Of a DNA stretch of 31,460 nt, positions 1 through 11,209 are shown piece after piece. The translations under genes were made by a program, and so were the position numbers. Within the stretch, counting starts at the first letter, position 1. Each line of letters opens with the position of its first letter. The notes under the pieces are model-generated. The model made no database searches. It saw nothing but the letters and a program-made list of their open reading frames with translations, and was not told the origin of the DNA. This DNA comes from Physocladia obscura (lineage: Eukaryota; Chytridiomycota; Chytridiomycetes; Chytridiales; Chytriomycetaceae). The stretch covers positions 1 through 31,460 of the forward strand of contig JADGJH010000096.1 of the NCBI GenBank assembly GCA_027596945.1, given 5' to 3'.

Positions 1-105
1 TTTTTGAATCATCCTGTATTCTAAGAAAATAAACAGTAATAATATGCACATGCTACAGTAATAATAAAATAATGAACCTACAATAAAATTGAATTGTCAA
101 TAGCC

Positions 106-436
106 TTTTTTTTTTTGCCATTGTACTTGAAGTTGATGATGATTCTGATGTACTCATTGGATCAGATGTGCGACGTAAATTTGCAGCAGCAATGGACTGA
201 GGCTCCTTTACTGAGAGACCAACTCTGCTTGTTACAATAGGAGTGGAACTAGAAATATCGTTTGAGTGGTAAAGACATAAAGAAAAACAGTACCTGCTTT
301 TTGAGAGCTCATGTAATGCAGGTTGTTTGCTAGTGACAGTTACTTGTGAATCTGGGATGTTGTTGTCACTGTCAGGATCAGCTTCATTATTTGATTGTGC
401 TTTGTCAATTTCATTGTCAAGGTCTTGCAGGAACAC
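106..436 (-). pseudogene. DUF6818-like protein, C-terminal fragment (decayed element)
   Basis: Read on the minus strand, an acidic stretch (DNEIDKAQSNNEADPDSDNN) is followed by a segment containing TSRVGL, then RRTSDPMSTSES. A 45-nt GT-AG intron at 249-293 (phase 2) joins the two halves without a stop. The second half matches the plus-strand copy near 14938-15050 (TSRAGL, then RISSDGLFSTPES) in order and spacing, so both are copies of one family. The N-terminal KPTGDP domain is not found beyond 436, so the fragment looks truncated. Assignment to DUF6818 rests on the link to the better copy at 14497-15435. It is a relic, not a working gene. Confidence 0.5.
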
Positions 437-544
437 ACAGCCTGGTTTGTCATTGCTTCTCCTCTGATTGGATTAAAGGCAACAGGAGAATGATCAAACA
501 AATGGGATCAACATTTTAATAGTCATTTTGGCTTTAAAATCTTC

Positions 545-1128
545 AGCTCTGAAGATACTTGGACTGAATTGCTTCAGATCAACACCAATTCATCACTGAA
601 AAGGATCCATCTGTTGATGTTCATGTACTACTTGAAAGTACACCCAACAAATGAATGTGGAGTAGCATTCTTTCATATCAATGAGAAAACATGGTCAAAA
701 TGGGTCAAAATTGTTCTGGAATTGGCTGCAGAACTTAATGGGGTAAGTTTTTTAAATCAAATTTTTTTCATCAGTAATCCAAAATAAATTGATTTTGAAT
801 ACCAGAAAGAAAATTTGGAATCAATGAATGCATCTTGTTATGTTGACAGTGTAGATTGCTGGATTCCAGAGCAATATCCTATTAATCAATCTGATTTTAG
901 TCAGTGACAACTGCATTTGGACCATCAAAAATTGTTTTTGTTTCTCCATCAAGACCTTGTGGTTCCAATCCTGATATTGTGATGGCATGCAAATTTGTCC
1001 AGTTTGTGAATATGGAGAAACTATTGCTGCAGAAAAGGAATATTGTGAACATTCTGGACTTGGGCTTTGTTACTTCCATTAAAAACAACAGAAGGAACAA
1101 TTTAATTGGTCACACAATTGTGAATTAA
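545..1128 (+). pseudogene. Degenerate DDE_4-type transposase (PIF/Harbinger or IS5-like)
   Basis: The first part (545-741) reads as the helical N-terminal region of DDE_4 transposases, with KTWSKWVKIVLELAAELN. A GT-AG intron at about 742-805 leads to VDSVDCWIPEQYPIN, the usual place of the first catalytic Asp. At about 897-905 the frame is lost (TGA), and the next frame carries TTAFGPSKIVFVS and RPCGSNPDIVM, then VTSIKNNRRNN, as expected after the first Asp block. The stretch that normally links these two parts is missing, so there is a deletion plus frameshift. It cannot encode an active enzyme. The family call rests on my recognition of these motifs; the exact superfamily is less certain. 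Confidence 0.65.
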
Positions 1129-1141
1129 AGATCATGGGTTC

Positions 1142-1650
1142 CCAACTCAGAGTACCAAAAAGGCACCCAAAACACCAGCAGCAGCAACAGCAATCAAACT
1201 GCGTTGGAATAATAGGTGGCCACACAAAATCAAAAATTTACTGGATATTATTGAAGACGTCCTTCTGTCTGGGTCAAATGAATGGGATGTTGTTGTTACG
1301 TGGTATACGGCACTGGGTTACAATTGAGGTGCAGAAGCTGTTAAAAGCAAGTACAAAAAGCTACAAAACGTCAAGAAGAAAACTGGAGATCCTACTTGCT
1401 CCCTGCAAGTTGTTCGCGCAAAACAAATTGCTCCTCAAATTGATGAAAAAATGACACTATTGTGCTGGACAATAACAATAATAATGGTCCAGATGCAATT
1501 AATGACAACAGTGCTATTCAGCAGGACGCAGTGTTGGACAATTTACTGAACTTGACGCATATTTTGTTGCAAATCAAAATGAAATTTTTTCAACCCATGA
1601 TTTCCAAAATGAAAAGAAAAAACCAATTTTCTAAGTCTAACTTATGATTC
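1142..1650 (+). pseudogene. DUF6818-like (Myb/SANT-like) ORF, degenerate copy
   Basis: The frame beginning near 1142 reads a basic/Ala/Pro leader, then NLLDIIEDVLLSGSNEWDVV and, after an in-frame TGA at 1325-1327, AVKSKYKKLQNVKKKTGDPT and VVRAKQIAPQIDEK. The order tryptophan-containing helix, KSKYKKL helix, K(K/P)TGDP, then AK-x-I-x-x-x-ID is what I associate with DUF6818 proteins of oomycetes and chytrids, a Myb/SANT- or trihelix-like fold. An Asn/Asp-rich tail follows to about 1650. It lies 14 bases after the end of the transposase fragment on the same strand, which suggests, without proving, one element. Internal stop and frame drift make it a pseudogene. Confidence 0.6.
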
Positions 1651-2270
1651 AGATCAGCAGCACCATTGATTCTTTTTCAGTAACCATTCTAAAAAAGATA
1701 ATATTTATTTTTGTTCATAACTCAAGAAAAGCTAATTTAAAAAAAAAAAAAAGAGCATGGGTGTGCTTTGTTGAATCCTGCACCTGCAGATTCTGTTTGA
1801 ATTGCTTTCATGAGGCTTGTAATAATTTTAGAAAAATCTTCTGTTTATTTTTCCGAAAATAGAACATTAAAATAAAATCCCATGCTTGTGCCTCATGTAA
1901 ATCTATTATTTTAATTTAATTTTCTGATTCAAAATTGTGAGACAAAGTTGGAAGTTAAATTTTCTCCATTTCCATTGCACAATTTCTTGGTCATTTGCCT
2001 GTCAAATATACAATTTTCTTCCAATTACACAAATAAAATATAAACTATTTAGGTTTATATTTAATAAAGTGCATTCAGTTTGTATATCTAAATATAATTT
2101 CAATATATTTAACACTTTTGGAGACTTGGATATGGATAGGATGGAATGAAATACACAATTTATTGAGTTATTAGAGTTGATCTGTTTTACTATTTTCAAC
2201 AAATCACAAAATGGGTCAGGACCTTCACAAAAAATTTTGCAAATTCAACTAAGTCAGCACAGGAATGGAC
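1651..2270. other. AT-rich stretch, nothing recognised
   Basis: AT-rich sequence with short A and T runs. Reading frames are short and show no motif I recognise. It continues the decayed repeat block on either side. Confidence 0.5.
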
Positions 2271-3370
2271 TATTGATGTGCACTCAAAACAACATATGAT
2301 TTGTGGAAGCAGGTCTATCTAAATCAAACAGATCCAATTCCATTTGTTATTTGCAACTCTGATGGATCAGGTGTCTTAGATCAATACCAAGAAGCTGTAA
2401 TTATCAAACACATCAAACAACTTGGTTGGTCACTATTTTTATTATTTCTTTATTTTGGAAACAATATAGTTAAAGGATCTGAGAATGCTCCTCTTGTTGA
2501 CTGTGCTCTTGGGGTGTTGAGTGGTGGATCTACAAAGAAACGTGAAAATTTCAAAACCCCATCAAAAAAACCTGCAATTACTGGCCTTATTGTAGAGTTT
2601 TGTTTCAACAACTTGTTGATTACAATATTTTCACATTATTTGCTGATAATGATTTGACATTAGTACTTAGGCTCTCACTGACAAATCCAATGCCAAATTG
2701 GATTGATCAAAAAATTCCAAGTCAGAATCAATATCAATACTTGAAGTTGCAAAATTGAAAACAATTCACCAGTTTGAATGTTGTATCCCTCTTGATATTT
2801 GAATTATTCCTGGTACAATGACACATAGAAATGGAATTCAAAAGTTGATTTTGCAAGAAGGCAAATGGATTGTTGAAAAAGAAATGACTGAGGAAAATGA
2901 GGAATCAAGTGAAGGAAACAGTTCTTATTCTTTAAATACTGGTTGTATTTTTGTTTTTCAAGAATATTCTACTGTTGAAGGCAGTTATTGAAGAGATTTT
3001 GTTTTAAATTTCTTTTTGTCGAATTGGGGCATCTTCCTGTCATAATGATAAATAATAATAATACTAGTAATAAAAATAAAAGAATGACCAAAGATTCTCA
3101 ATTTAAGAGGTCAAAGACACGAGTATTTCAAGTTATTTTGAAGAAGTCATTTTTTTCCATTCAAAACTTGAGAATGGAAATTGCAAGAATTGCAACTAAG
3201 GAGCCGGAAGTATGCTACGTAATCCCGAAGGTTTACGTGGGTGGAAAATCAAAAAAAACTGTACAAAACAAGGTCGTTCTATTTAATTTTCTTCGCACAA
3301 ATCTTCCAGCTTTAGAGAATATTAAGATAGTCAATTGTAACGTCTTCCTGAATATTATTTCGACCATGTT
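2271..3370 (+). other. Decayed coding-like stretch of unknown origin
   Basis: Short plus-strand reading frames in succession look coding-like: FVICNSDGSGVLDQYQEAVI near 2335-2400, an Asp/Gly segment near 2490-2560, and an acidic stretch with KEMTEENEESSEGNS near 2880-2930. They are separated by stops and frameshifts. I do not recognise the family. The setting beside other relics suggests a third, more decayed transposable element or a dead accessory gene. Confidence 0.3.
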
Positions 3371-3661
3371 TTGAGAAAATCATTAATGTTCAAACTCTTA
3401 ACAAAAAACTATACTTGAATTTGAGCGAACTTTTACCAGAAAAGTTTCACCGTTTTAAATTTCCGTAAATCACGACTTCTTAGTTGGATATCGATGTCAG
3501 CCGTGAAAATTCAATGCAGATGATCTGAATTGCAGCAAATTTGAGAATTGATATTGCGAAACCGGTGTGATGTGATATTACTCACTTTATTTTTAAAACG
3601 CACTTAAATAGCTGAGTTAAGGCTTTGAAAACTAATAAAAACTTGCCCAAAATTGAGTCTA

Positions 3662-4757
3662 CTATGAGAAAGCCGCTTTAGCAGATTTCCGGACTTTTTG
3701 GTTGATAACACCACCAAACCCAAATGCAGGTAAAATACGCCCCATTCGGGCAAACGTGGATGGAAGATACTCCTTTCCCACCGCACGGGTTCTTCCAATT
3801 ATGCCTCCGGATTCAATTTTACCAGGGCGGTTATATAAATCGAGTCCTAAACAAACAAGAATTAAACCAAATCCCGTTCAATAAAGCAGTATTACTATAC
3901 CTAATAAATGTACGGGCGTTGTAATAAATTGAAACATACATGGCATAAGCAACTGGCAAGCAACATCCGAAACCTCTCTACTGATGCCTTCTTTTTGCAG
4001 CGCGCGAGATAGTATCGGCGGGAACGTGAACGCAGCTGCCATCGTCAGTGAATCTCTGAATCCAAAACACAAATACGACCGAAATTGGACAGGACGTGGG
4101 GTTCCTTGTCCATACCATCGCGTAAGCAATGAGTCTTTCCAGATGGTGAGCCCTGTATTTGTCACTGACGAGGAGATAAATTTTGGCATGGTAGGGTCCA
4201 GATTTAATGTGACGGATATTGTTTCGGCAATATTTGTCTGTCGGAATGCGTTTGGTTTCAGAACAGCTGATGTGAAATATAAATACTACCGTTGCATATG
4301 TCAAACTGTATACTGTGAACACAGCGAGCACAGAAGGTTGGCGAATATGTACCCATGGCTTTGTGAGCAGCGTTGCGAATCCTTCGGCCAACCCTTTCAT
4401 TAGAGTCTGTTTTCCCGAAAAGTTTGCAATGATACTGCGATCAATAACAGCAACGACTGATATTTTGCGAAGATTCGATCATCAGTGATATAGAGCAATA
4501 TATAGCAAATGAGTGAATTAAAAAGCAATAGTTAGGAAGACCAAGAAATTATAAATGGCAGCGAATGCAAAAAGTCGTTGCATATATCGTAGTGACAGAA
4601 CATTGATTTAAAGTGAGTGCCTAATAAAATACGGTTTTGAGCAAAAAAACAAACCTGGCGACGTCACTCCCGCCGTGCACGCTGCAGCAAGAATGTCAGC
4701 GGCAACTGCGCCATACAAGTTTCCCGATACGGGTAAAGCTTTGATGGTAGTTGACAT
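3662..4757 (-). CDS. Conserved predicted membrane protein, probably mitochondrial
   Basis: Four exons rebuild one 263-residue protein: 4655-4757, 4290-4456, 3901-4237 and 3662-3846. The introns at 4457-4654, 4238-4289 and 3847-3900 are GT-AG with matching phases, and the exon total is a multiple of three. ATG at 4757 starts MSTTIKALPVSGNLYGAVAA. Visible blocks are IDRSIIANFSGKQTL, FRSYLCFGFRDSLTMAAAF, a segment ending in TTPVHLLGLDLYNRPGK, and ARMGRILPAFGFGGVIN near the C-terminus. The RDSLT and GRI-PAFG-GG blocks match a conserved fungal family that I know only as uncharacterised, probably mitochondrial, membrane proteins. Hydrophobic segments are frequent. The 198-nt first intron is long for this window. 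The start lies 90 bases past the end of the FHA gene on the same strand. A transport role would be a guess. Confidence 0.72.
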
Positions 4758-4847
4758 TTTGGTTTCACGTTTTGAAACAGATTAATAATTTCAGTTCTCA
4801 TTATTAAATTTATTTCACACAATGCTATCAACTTTGGAGTTTTTCTC

Positions 4848-7234
4848 TTACAGCTCGTTTTGGCCCTCTGCTTCACTTTCGTTACTATTTGCTTTGATTG
4901 CAGCAAATGTGAAAAATGACCAAAACAGGGATGAAATTGCTGACCAAAACACAACCCAAAATATCTATTGAAAAATTTTGTTAGTTTAAGAGAAAGAAAG
5001 ATACAAAGAAAAGCAGCTATACCATTGAAAATCGCGACGTGGTAGTTGCCACGGTTCGTGATTCTGATATCCCAGTTTTCTCACGAGCCTTCTTAATTTC
5101 CTCCCCCTTTGTGGCAATCTGTGCAGTAAGTGAAGTAATCTGGGAAGTAGATATACCAACTTCCGCAATTGCACTATCACGCGCTTTACCAACGACAGTC
5201 AATTCATCAAGACTTTTCTTCAACTTGAGTCCAGCATCTGTAATCTCCTTCTTCAATTTTTCAGCTTCAGTACTTCGGCTTTTTTTAAGCATTTCGATCT
5301 CCTTCTTCAAGCTCTCCACCCGCGACTCCACTGCTTTCATTTCAATCTTTTGTTTCGCTTTCAACTCTTCGATTGCCTTGTCGGCCTTTGCGTTTCGTTC
5401 CACCTTGACTTTTTCTGTGACCATTTCAATTTCGCGTTTTCTTGTTTCCAATCCGATTGTTGATTTTTTTTCGAGAACTGAAATTTTGTTTGTAAGTTCT
5501 TTGTGCGATATTGATGCTTCTCCTTGTAGCCGCAAAAATTCTTTTGCGGCGGTCTTGTGCGCAGTTTCAAGTTCCGTCAAATACTTTTCCCGATCTGAAG
5601 CAAGTTCCGCCTCATTAGTTGCGAGCATTTTTTCGACTAGCGCTGTTGCAGCATGAGCTGATGCCAGCTCAGACTCCAATGAATCCAAGTGCTGTTTTTG
5701 GGCAGTCGTAGTTGCAAGAGATGTTTCAATGATTCCTTCCTCTCGAAAGATAAATAAAAAATAAAAATCATAGTATGTACCTGTCTCGAAGTTTCCAGAT
5801 CTTTCCGCGCTTCAGCCAATTCCTTATCCAGCTTTTCAATCGTCTCATTACTAACGCGACGTACAACCAAAAGCTCGGCTTCTACTTCTTGCCTCTCCTT
5901 CTTCAATTCTTCATTATCTTTGTAGATTGGCTGGGAAAGCTCACGCGATTTTTTTAGAGACTTTGATGTTTCTGAAATCCTTTCTTTTGTCGCGACAAGA
6001 TCTGCTTTTAAAGATGCAATCTCTGCAGCTGTAACTTCTGAATCTACAGTAGTGACGGCAGCTGTTGCTTTGGCCGAAAGTCTCGCGGAAACAGTTTCGC
6101 GTAATACTTCTCGTATAGGAATCTCGTCACTATTACCGGCATTTGTTATAGCGGAAACGAGAGTTTCAATATCAGCCATATCATTACAAACGGCTGTAAA
6201 TTCGTCTCTTGCAGCAGCCGCAGTTTTAATTTGGCTCCATGCAAGAAATTATGGATTATTATTTACTGAAGGAAGTAGTTGTGGTGTCCTTAAACTAAAC
6301 ATAAGTAATATCATACATCGAGCACCGCAAATGCTGTGTCTAATTTAACAAGTCCTCCAACTTTTTTACTACTTTGGGTTGACGTCCAATCGATATTCGA
6401 AGAATTTATTCTTGCAGTAAGTGCAGGTGTCCCTGATGAACCGTTTGTCGTCGATTGCGTCGAATTTGAAAGTGGGATAGTTCCTTGCGAACTTGTATCC
6501 CAAATAATAATTCTGCTACTAATCTTGGGGTACATAACTGGACGAAACAATTAAAAACCATGCGGTTCAGTGGCAAAACCAGAAAAGAGGAAGAAAAGTT
6601 ATAAACTTCAGTGTACCTGTCTCAGCATCATCATGCATAATATCTATACCAAATTCTGCTATGTCTCCTGACACCAGCTGATGCGGGGCTGACGCTACAC
6701 CCTCTTCCGACAGTCTTCGGCCATTGATAAAAGTTCCGTTGGAAGATTTGACGTCTTGTATCCAAACCTTCAATTTAAATTTCAGCAAACGAATAAGGAA
6801 CAGGCAAAAGACGAAAAAAAAAAAAAAAAACCTTGTCCTGATCAACGAAAATCTCAGCGTGGGCGCGTGAAAGAACTTTTGAGTCAAAAATGCCGTTAGT
6901 TGGTTCGGGACCGGCCTTTGCCTTGACTTTACGGCCGATGCGCAGCGGGTTTGTCTGAGATGTATTTGTGAGATCAATACATTTTTGGGCAAACGGTGCA
7001 CCGGCAGCAAGAGAATCCATCACGAGACTTCATTATGTGATATTGACACGTATTTAGTGATTTTAGTCTGGTTAGTGCCGTGACGCGATGCAGTGTAAAG
7101 CTCAATTACACTGGTGCATAGATTCCACGCTTCACATTCGCATACGCCTGCGGATGGCCGTTTACAGTTCCGGTACTTGCGATTGATGCTGCATCCGAAC
7201 GATCGTCGCCGTCGTTGTTGCCATAATCTCCCAT
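4848..7234 (-). CDS. FHA-domain, coiled-coil, tail-anchored protein (SLMAP/VPS64/Far10-like)
   Basis: The chosen ATG (7234) opens with an acidic Asp/Ser-rich leader. An FHA domain (about residues 55-150) follows with all hallmark blocks: LRIGRK, FDSKVLSRAHAEI and DVKSSNGTFINGRRLS, the phosphothreonine-binding Arg, Ser and Asn included. A long Lys/Glu-rich coiled coil fills about residues 240-610. The last exon (4848-4964) encodes a hydrophobic helix beginning IFWVVFWSAISSLFW and a short polar tail, a typical tail anchor. This order is that of SLMAP/VPS64/Far9-Far10, which recruit the STRIPAK phosphatase complex to ER or nuclear membranes. Introns are 7028-7109, 6768-6831 (with a T run), 6538-6616, about 6235-6316, 5740-5780 and 4965-5022. 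The fourth has a GTATGA donor and an AG acceptor whose phases differ by one base, so that junction is unresolved. Length is about 659 residues. Confidence 0.85.
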
Positions 7235-7784
7235 TGTTTTCTTTTGTGCTTCGTGTTTTGTCACGTTATTTGTTTGTAGAAAGCCAGACAGAACCAAGCA
7301 CGCCAAGTGCGCAAAATTTGGATAGCACGCAAAGCAAGCAAAGCACGGGTTATCCTGTTTGTCTATACCATCTCAGTCCTTCTTTCAATAACTGCAAAAA
7401 ATTATTTTACAAAACACAGTCTGACATCAAAGTAACGGCTTCTGCCAGTCGCAGTTTCGTTCTTGTATAAAAAATTTTTTGGAAGGGAAATTCAATCACA
7501 GAAGACAATCCACATGCACTCAAAACAGCTGTTCCGCTCATTTTGTATTTCATAAGTTTTTCCTTGACTTTTATTGCCTTTCAAGATGTTTTCAAACATC
7601 TACTTCACATTGCAGGCATTTAATTTTAGCAACCATTAATTGACGATTGGAATAGTAATTGCAACATATGGAATTGAATTAAAAAATGCGTTTTCAAGTA
7701 CTGTTAGAAGTTTTGCTCAAAGGTAAAAACACAGGTAAAATATACAGCAAATATAATAAGTTGGTTGCATTTGCTGGATTTTAT
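7235..7784. other. Intergenic region between FHA gene and transporter gene
   Basis: This 550-base gap holds the promoter side of the minus-strand FHA gene and the 3' flank of the minus-strand transporter gene. No coding region is convincing on either strand. A short CAAGCA-type repeat (GCACGCAAAGCAAGCAAAGCACG) lies at about 7323-7345. Confidence 0.5.
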
Positions 7785-10700
7785 TCACGACACGATTAAT
7801 TCAGGGAACGAGCCCTCCTTACTCAATACCTCAGGATATTCACCAAAGATCTCTTTCATTGGTGAAGCAAATTCATCAACTTCTTGAGAGACTAAAAATA
7901 ATCAGATATTGGAAGAAAAAGTATCTGATTTTAAAAAATTTAAAATTTTGGCATACCTTCACGAATCGCAGAAAAGTAACTCAATAACTTCATCCATTTC
8001 TCGCTATTCAATGCCTCCAAAATTCTCTTTTTATCAACAGGCATAATTCCATCCAAGGCGTCAGCCACATAAGCACGATTTTGGTTCTTAGAATGCCTCA
8101 AAACAACCTGCAAAAAGTTTCCAACGAGCCGATGCCTCACACGCGTCGCATTCGGCAACGATGGCAGCATCTTCTGCTTCGTCTTCATAACCGACGAATA
8201 CACATTCAACAACAACCGCAAAGTCTGAATCATTTCTGCACGCGCCTCAGCCATCGTGAACGAATTCATGACTACATCCACATCTCGTTCAAATCGTTTC
8301 CGCCCCGCGCTCAGCCGCAAGCACTCAAGTCGGTCGAGAAGCCGATACATGCGCTGCACGACTTCGCGATACTTGCGTGTCGGAAACACACCCTCCAGGC
8401 GCGGCTCGGCACTTGAATGCTCAAGCAACGGTTCTAGTGCGGCAATTTGCGAAAATATTTGATTTCGTCGGTCTTTGGTGTCGGAATCTTCGACAGCCAG
8501 GGAAACAGATGATTCACTGGGATACATGTTTGATGCAATTTGACGGTAGAATGTCCCAAAATCAAAAAATATGGCAGACATTTTATCTCGAAGAATATGG
8601 CGTGCGAATGCAGGGTACACGAGTAGGTTAAGTACTACTGCAAATGACAGTGTACATGAAAGAATTGCAACAACTCTATATAAGTATACTGCAGGAGTAT
8701 CAAAGCCAGCGGTAGTGATATTTGCGTAGGAGTTGCAAATGTACTGTTTAAAATGCTTCAAATAAAATTAAAATAAACAAAATGGTAATATTTACGTTTG
8801 AAAATGCTAAAAGAGCAAGAAGACCGAGAATAGATGCTCGTGGATTAAAAAGTTGGAGGTAAAAGAACGGAATACCAATCAATGCGCCAAATCCAATATG
8901 GCCAAACGACGTTTTCCCAAAGATGGTGACACTTGCATATGCGATTGTAGCACCAACAGATATTCCGCCGATCGTCAAAGGTAGAACAGTATATGTTTGA
9001 CCCAACGATGGCGTAAAACTGACAATAAAAATTCCAATTGCACCCGAAAAGTACCAATGTTTATAAATATCTCTGGAAAAAAAGTTGTGATTTTTTATAG
9101 AAAATAAAGTAAAAAAACACACTCACGGCTGGCTATACATAATAATAAGCATGCACAACAAGGCAAAAGAACACTTTAAACCGTATATTGACTTTTTTGA
9201 AATGAAATTGTTCTTAAGTTTGATCATGAATTGACGTACAGAAGTTGCATTTGTGTATTTTGATTTCATACAAAACTGCGTTACTGATTCAAATGGATGT
9301 TCAGGAAGGTATTGATTGATATGAACTCTAAGCTTTCTGGAAGCGCTTACGAATCTAGCTGTTTGGTCATGCAAAAGCGTCAACTCAGACACAAGCTGTA
9401 GTTTTTGTTTTGTATTTTGTCAAACCTCAATTTTTTAACTTTTCTTTTCTTTTTTTTTTTGTATACCTCTTTTGCAGCATGTATACAAAGTGACATATGC
9501 AAGAAAATCTCCCACTCCCGAAACGCAGCACCCTCTTCAATAGCATCTCCATCTACATTCGCATCGCTGCGCGTATTGAAAATACTCATAAACATATCTG
9601 GTTGGTGCATTTCAAAAGCCGACAAAGCTTCACGGCCACTTTTGATGACTTCAGTAATCGCATCATCAGTGGACGCAGATTTCGGCAGTGTGTTTTCGGT
9701 GGCAATTGTGGACGGGAGTGGAGTATCGGGATGAAAGTGTGTACTTGATGATTGATGATGGTTTTTAAGATTTGTCGTAATTGAATTGAATAGCTTTTGA
9801 CATGACCAATTGAGTTTGTGCCAGCCTTCCTTCATTTCCGATGAGATATGAATCAGCGGTTGTTGCTGTTCTCCGTTTTGTAATCGCTCGTGTCGCAAGG
9901 CTGGATTCGACAAACTCGTTTGCAGAGAAAAAAGAACAGCCGCAACACTTTTGAAACTCCCAGCAATTCGCGCATAGTCTTTTATTGAGAAACGTGAGTA
10001 AGAGATTTCTGCCGATGCTTGAGCTATTTCTGAATCAATAGCACCGAAATCCCGCTGGATTTCTTGGACGAGGGCATCACTATGGACTAAGTCGGTCGCA
10101 ATATATTCAGCGGGGTTACTGAGTTTCGAAATGATAAGGCTTGTGAGAAGCGATAATTTGGGGATGACTGCTTCGAGGTGGTCTTTGAGGTGTGTTTCTG
10201 CAAAATCAGGGAAGACTAAGACATTTACAAGCAGACAAATACTAATTAAATTCAATGAAATCCGTCACGGGGTTGTCATGTGATGTTTAGTATTGGAAAG
10301 TCATGTGAGAAAAAAAAATTAACAGCAAACGAGACGTACAATAATCCAATAAGATGTGAGACAATCATGTCACGCAAGTAAGGAGCGTCAAATGCAGAGT
10401 CAAGCTTGTAATCGGTGGGCGGGTATTGGAGAGAGGCGGCGCTGGAAAAGGCAAGCTGCGAGCCAATATATGTGGTTACATAGAAACGAGGACGCGAAAC
10501 GGCACGTAAAACACCAAGCACGTAGATTTGGATGCACACTAAAATACATATGCCTGCAGCAGTGGCCCATAGTACAGTTTGCACAAACGCAAAGCATGCC
10601 GCCGCCACAAACAGCCAAACTAACAGCACGCAAAGCGGACTTATAAAGTTTCCAACCGTGCGAGCCCTGTTTTATTATTCCAATTTCATCAGTAAACATA

Positions 10701-11052
10701 TCCACTATATACTTAGTAACTTTTGGTATCATCAAATCAGTCATCTGTCGCCGGCGATGACAAATACGGCTTATCTTAGCTTTCTCCACTTAGGCAGGCA
10801 ATGCACATGCGTCCAATACTTACGGCGTCAATATCGTTGTCACTAGAACAACATTCGGCAACGTGCGCGCTTGCACCCATCTTCCCCACGGCGACAGCAC
10901 AAATGTCAAAGTTAACGCATACTGTTGTAAAACTGTAAGCTCGGCAAGAAAAAAAAACAACCAATAAATAGCATAAAAACCGCCAGAATAGCTTTGAACC
11001 AGTCTTTTGTCTGTCGAGCTGTCAAAGCCAACTTGAACTGTGACTTCGTCAT
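7785..11052 (-). CDS. BRE4/ArAE_2 family integral membrane transporter
   Basis: Exons 10824-11052, 10340-10666, 9467-10241, 9127-9395, 8796-9072, 7957-8743 and 7785-7891 are joined by GT-AG introns of 52-157 nt in matching phases. They give about 923 residues if one base is restored in a T run (see below). The protein has an N-terminal bundle of membrane helices (VWLFVAAACFAFVQTV; HLIGLFICLLVNVLVFPDFA), a soluble central region, a second bundle (HWYFSGAIGIFIVSF; GALIGIPFFYLQLFNPRAS) and TTAGFDTPAVYLYRVVAI with LNLLVYPAFAR. This duplicated layout is that of fungal Brefeldin A sensitivity (BRE4, DUF2421/DUF2422) proteins of the aromatic acid exporter superfamily. The substrate is unknown. In exon 1, reading through the nine-T run near 10948-10956 loses frame. 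Either one T is missing or a 29-nt GT-AG intron is removed. It is divergent from the phosphatase gene, 157 bases away. Confidence 0.85.
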
Positions 11053-11209
11053 TTTTTTTTTTTTTTGTGAAGCCAAAAATAATTCAAGTCAGAAGTTTGA
11101 GTCATGTGATGTCATCCAACATTTTATACTTTTAAGAATTAATAATGTAATATTTATATTTTCCTTTTCGTTGAATTTATAACAGAAAAAACAAAGAAAT
11201 CCGAAAACA
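11053..11209. promoter_or_regulatory. Shared divergent promoter, transporter and phosphatase genes
   Basis: The transporter start (11052, minus) and phosphatase start (11210, plus) are 157 bases apart, so both promoters must lie here or overlap the 5' ends. A run of T residues (about 11053-11066) directly precedes the transporter ATG, reading as poly(A) on its sense strand. AT-rich segments at 11140-11175 could serve the phosphatase gene. No defined binding site is recognised. Confidence 0.5.

Noticed and set aside
2301..2657. Possible Crinkler-like effector or kinase fragment
   Set aside because: No diagnostic motif of either family could be found; left as unknown.
3878..4403. Two overlapping minus-strand ORFs as separate genes
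   Set aside because: They are consecutive exons of one gene, joined through a 52-nt intron at 4238-4289.
5039..5656. 205-codon plus-strand ORF opposite the coiled coil
   Set aside because: It is the antisense shadow of the Lys/Glu-rich coiled-coil exon of the FHA gene; its Ser/Phe-rich composition follows from that.
6813..6831. Poly(A/T) run as a retroposon tail
   Set aside because: It lies inside a well-defined intron of the FHA gene, and similar T runs occur in several introns here.
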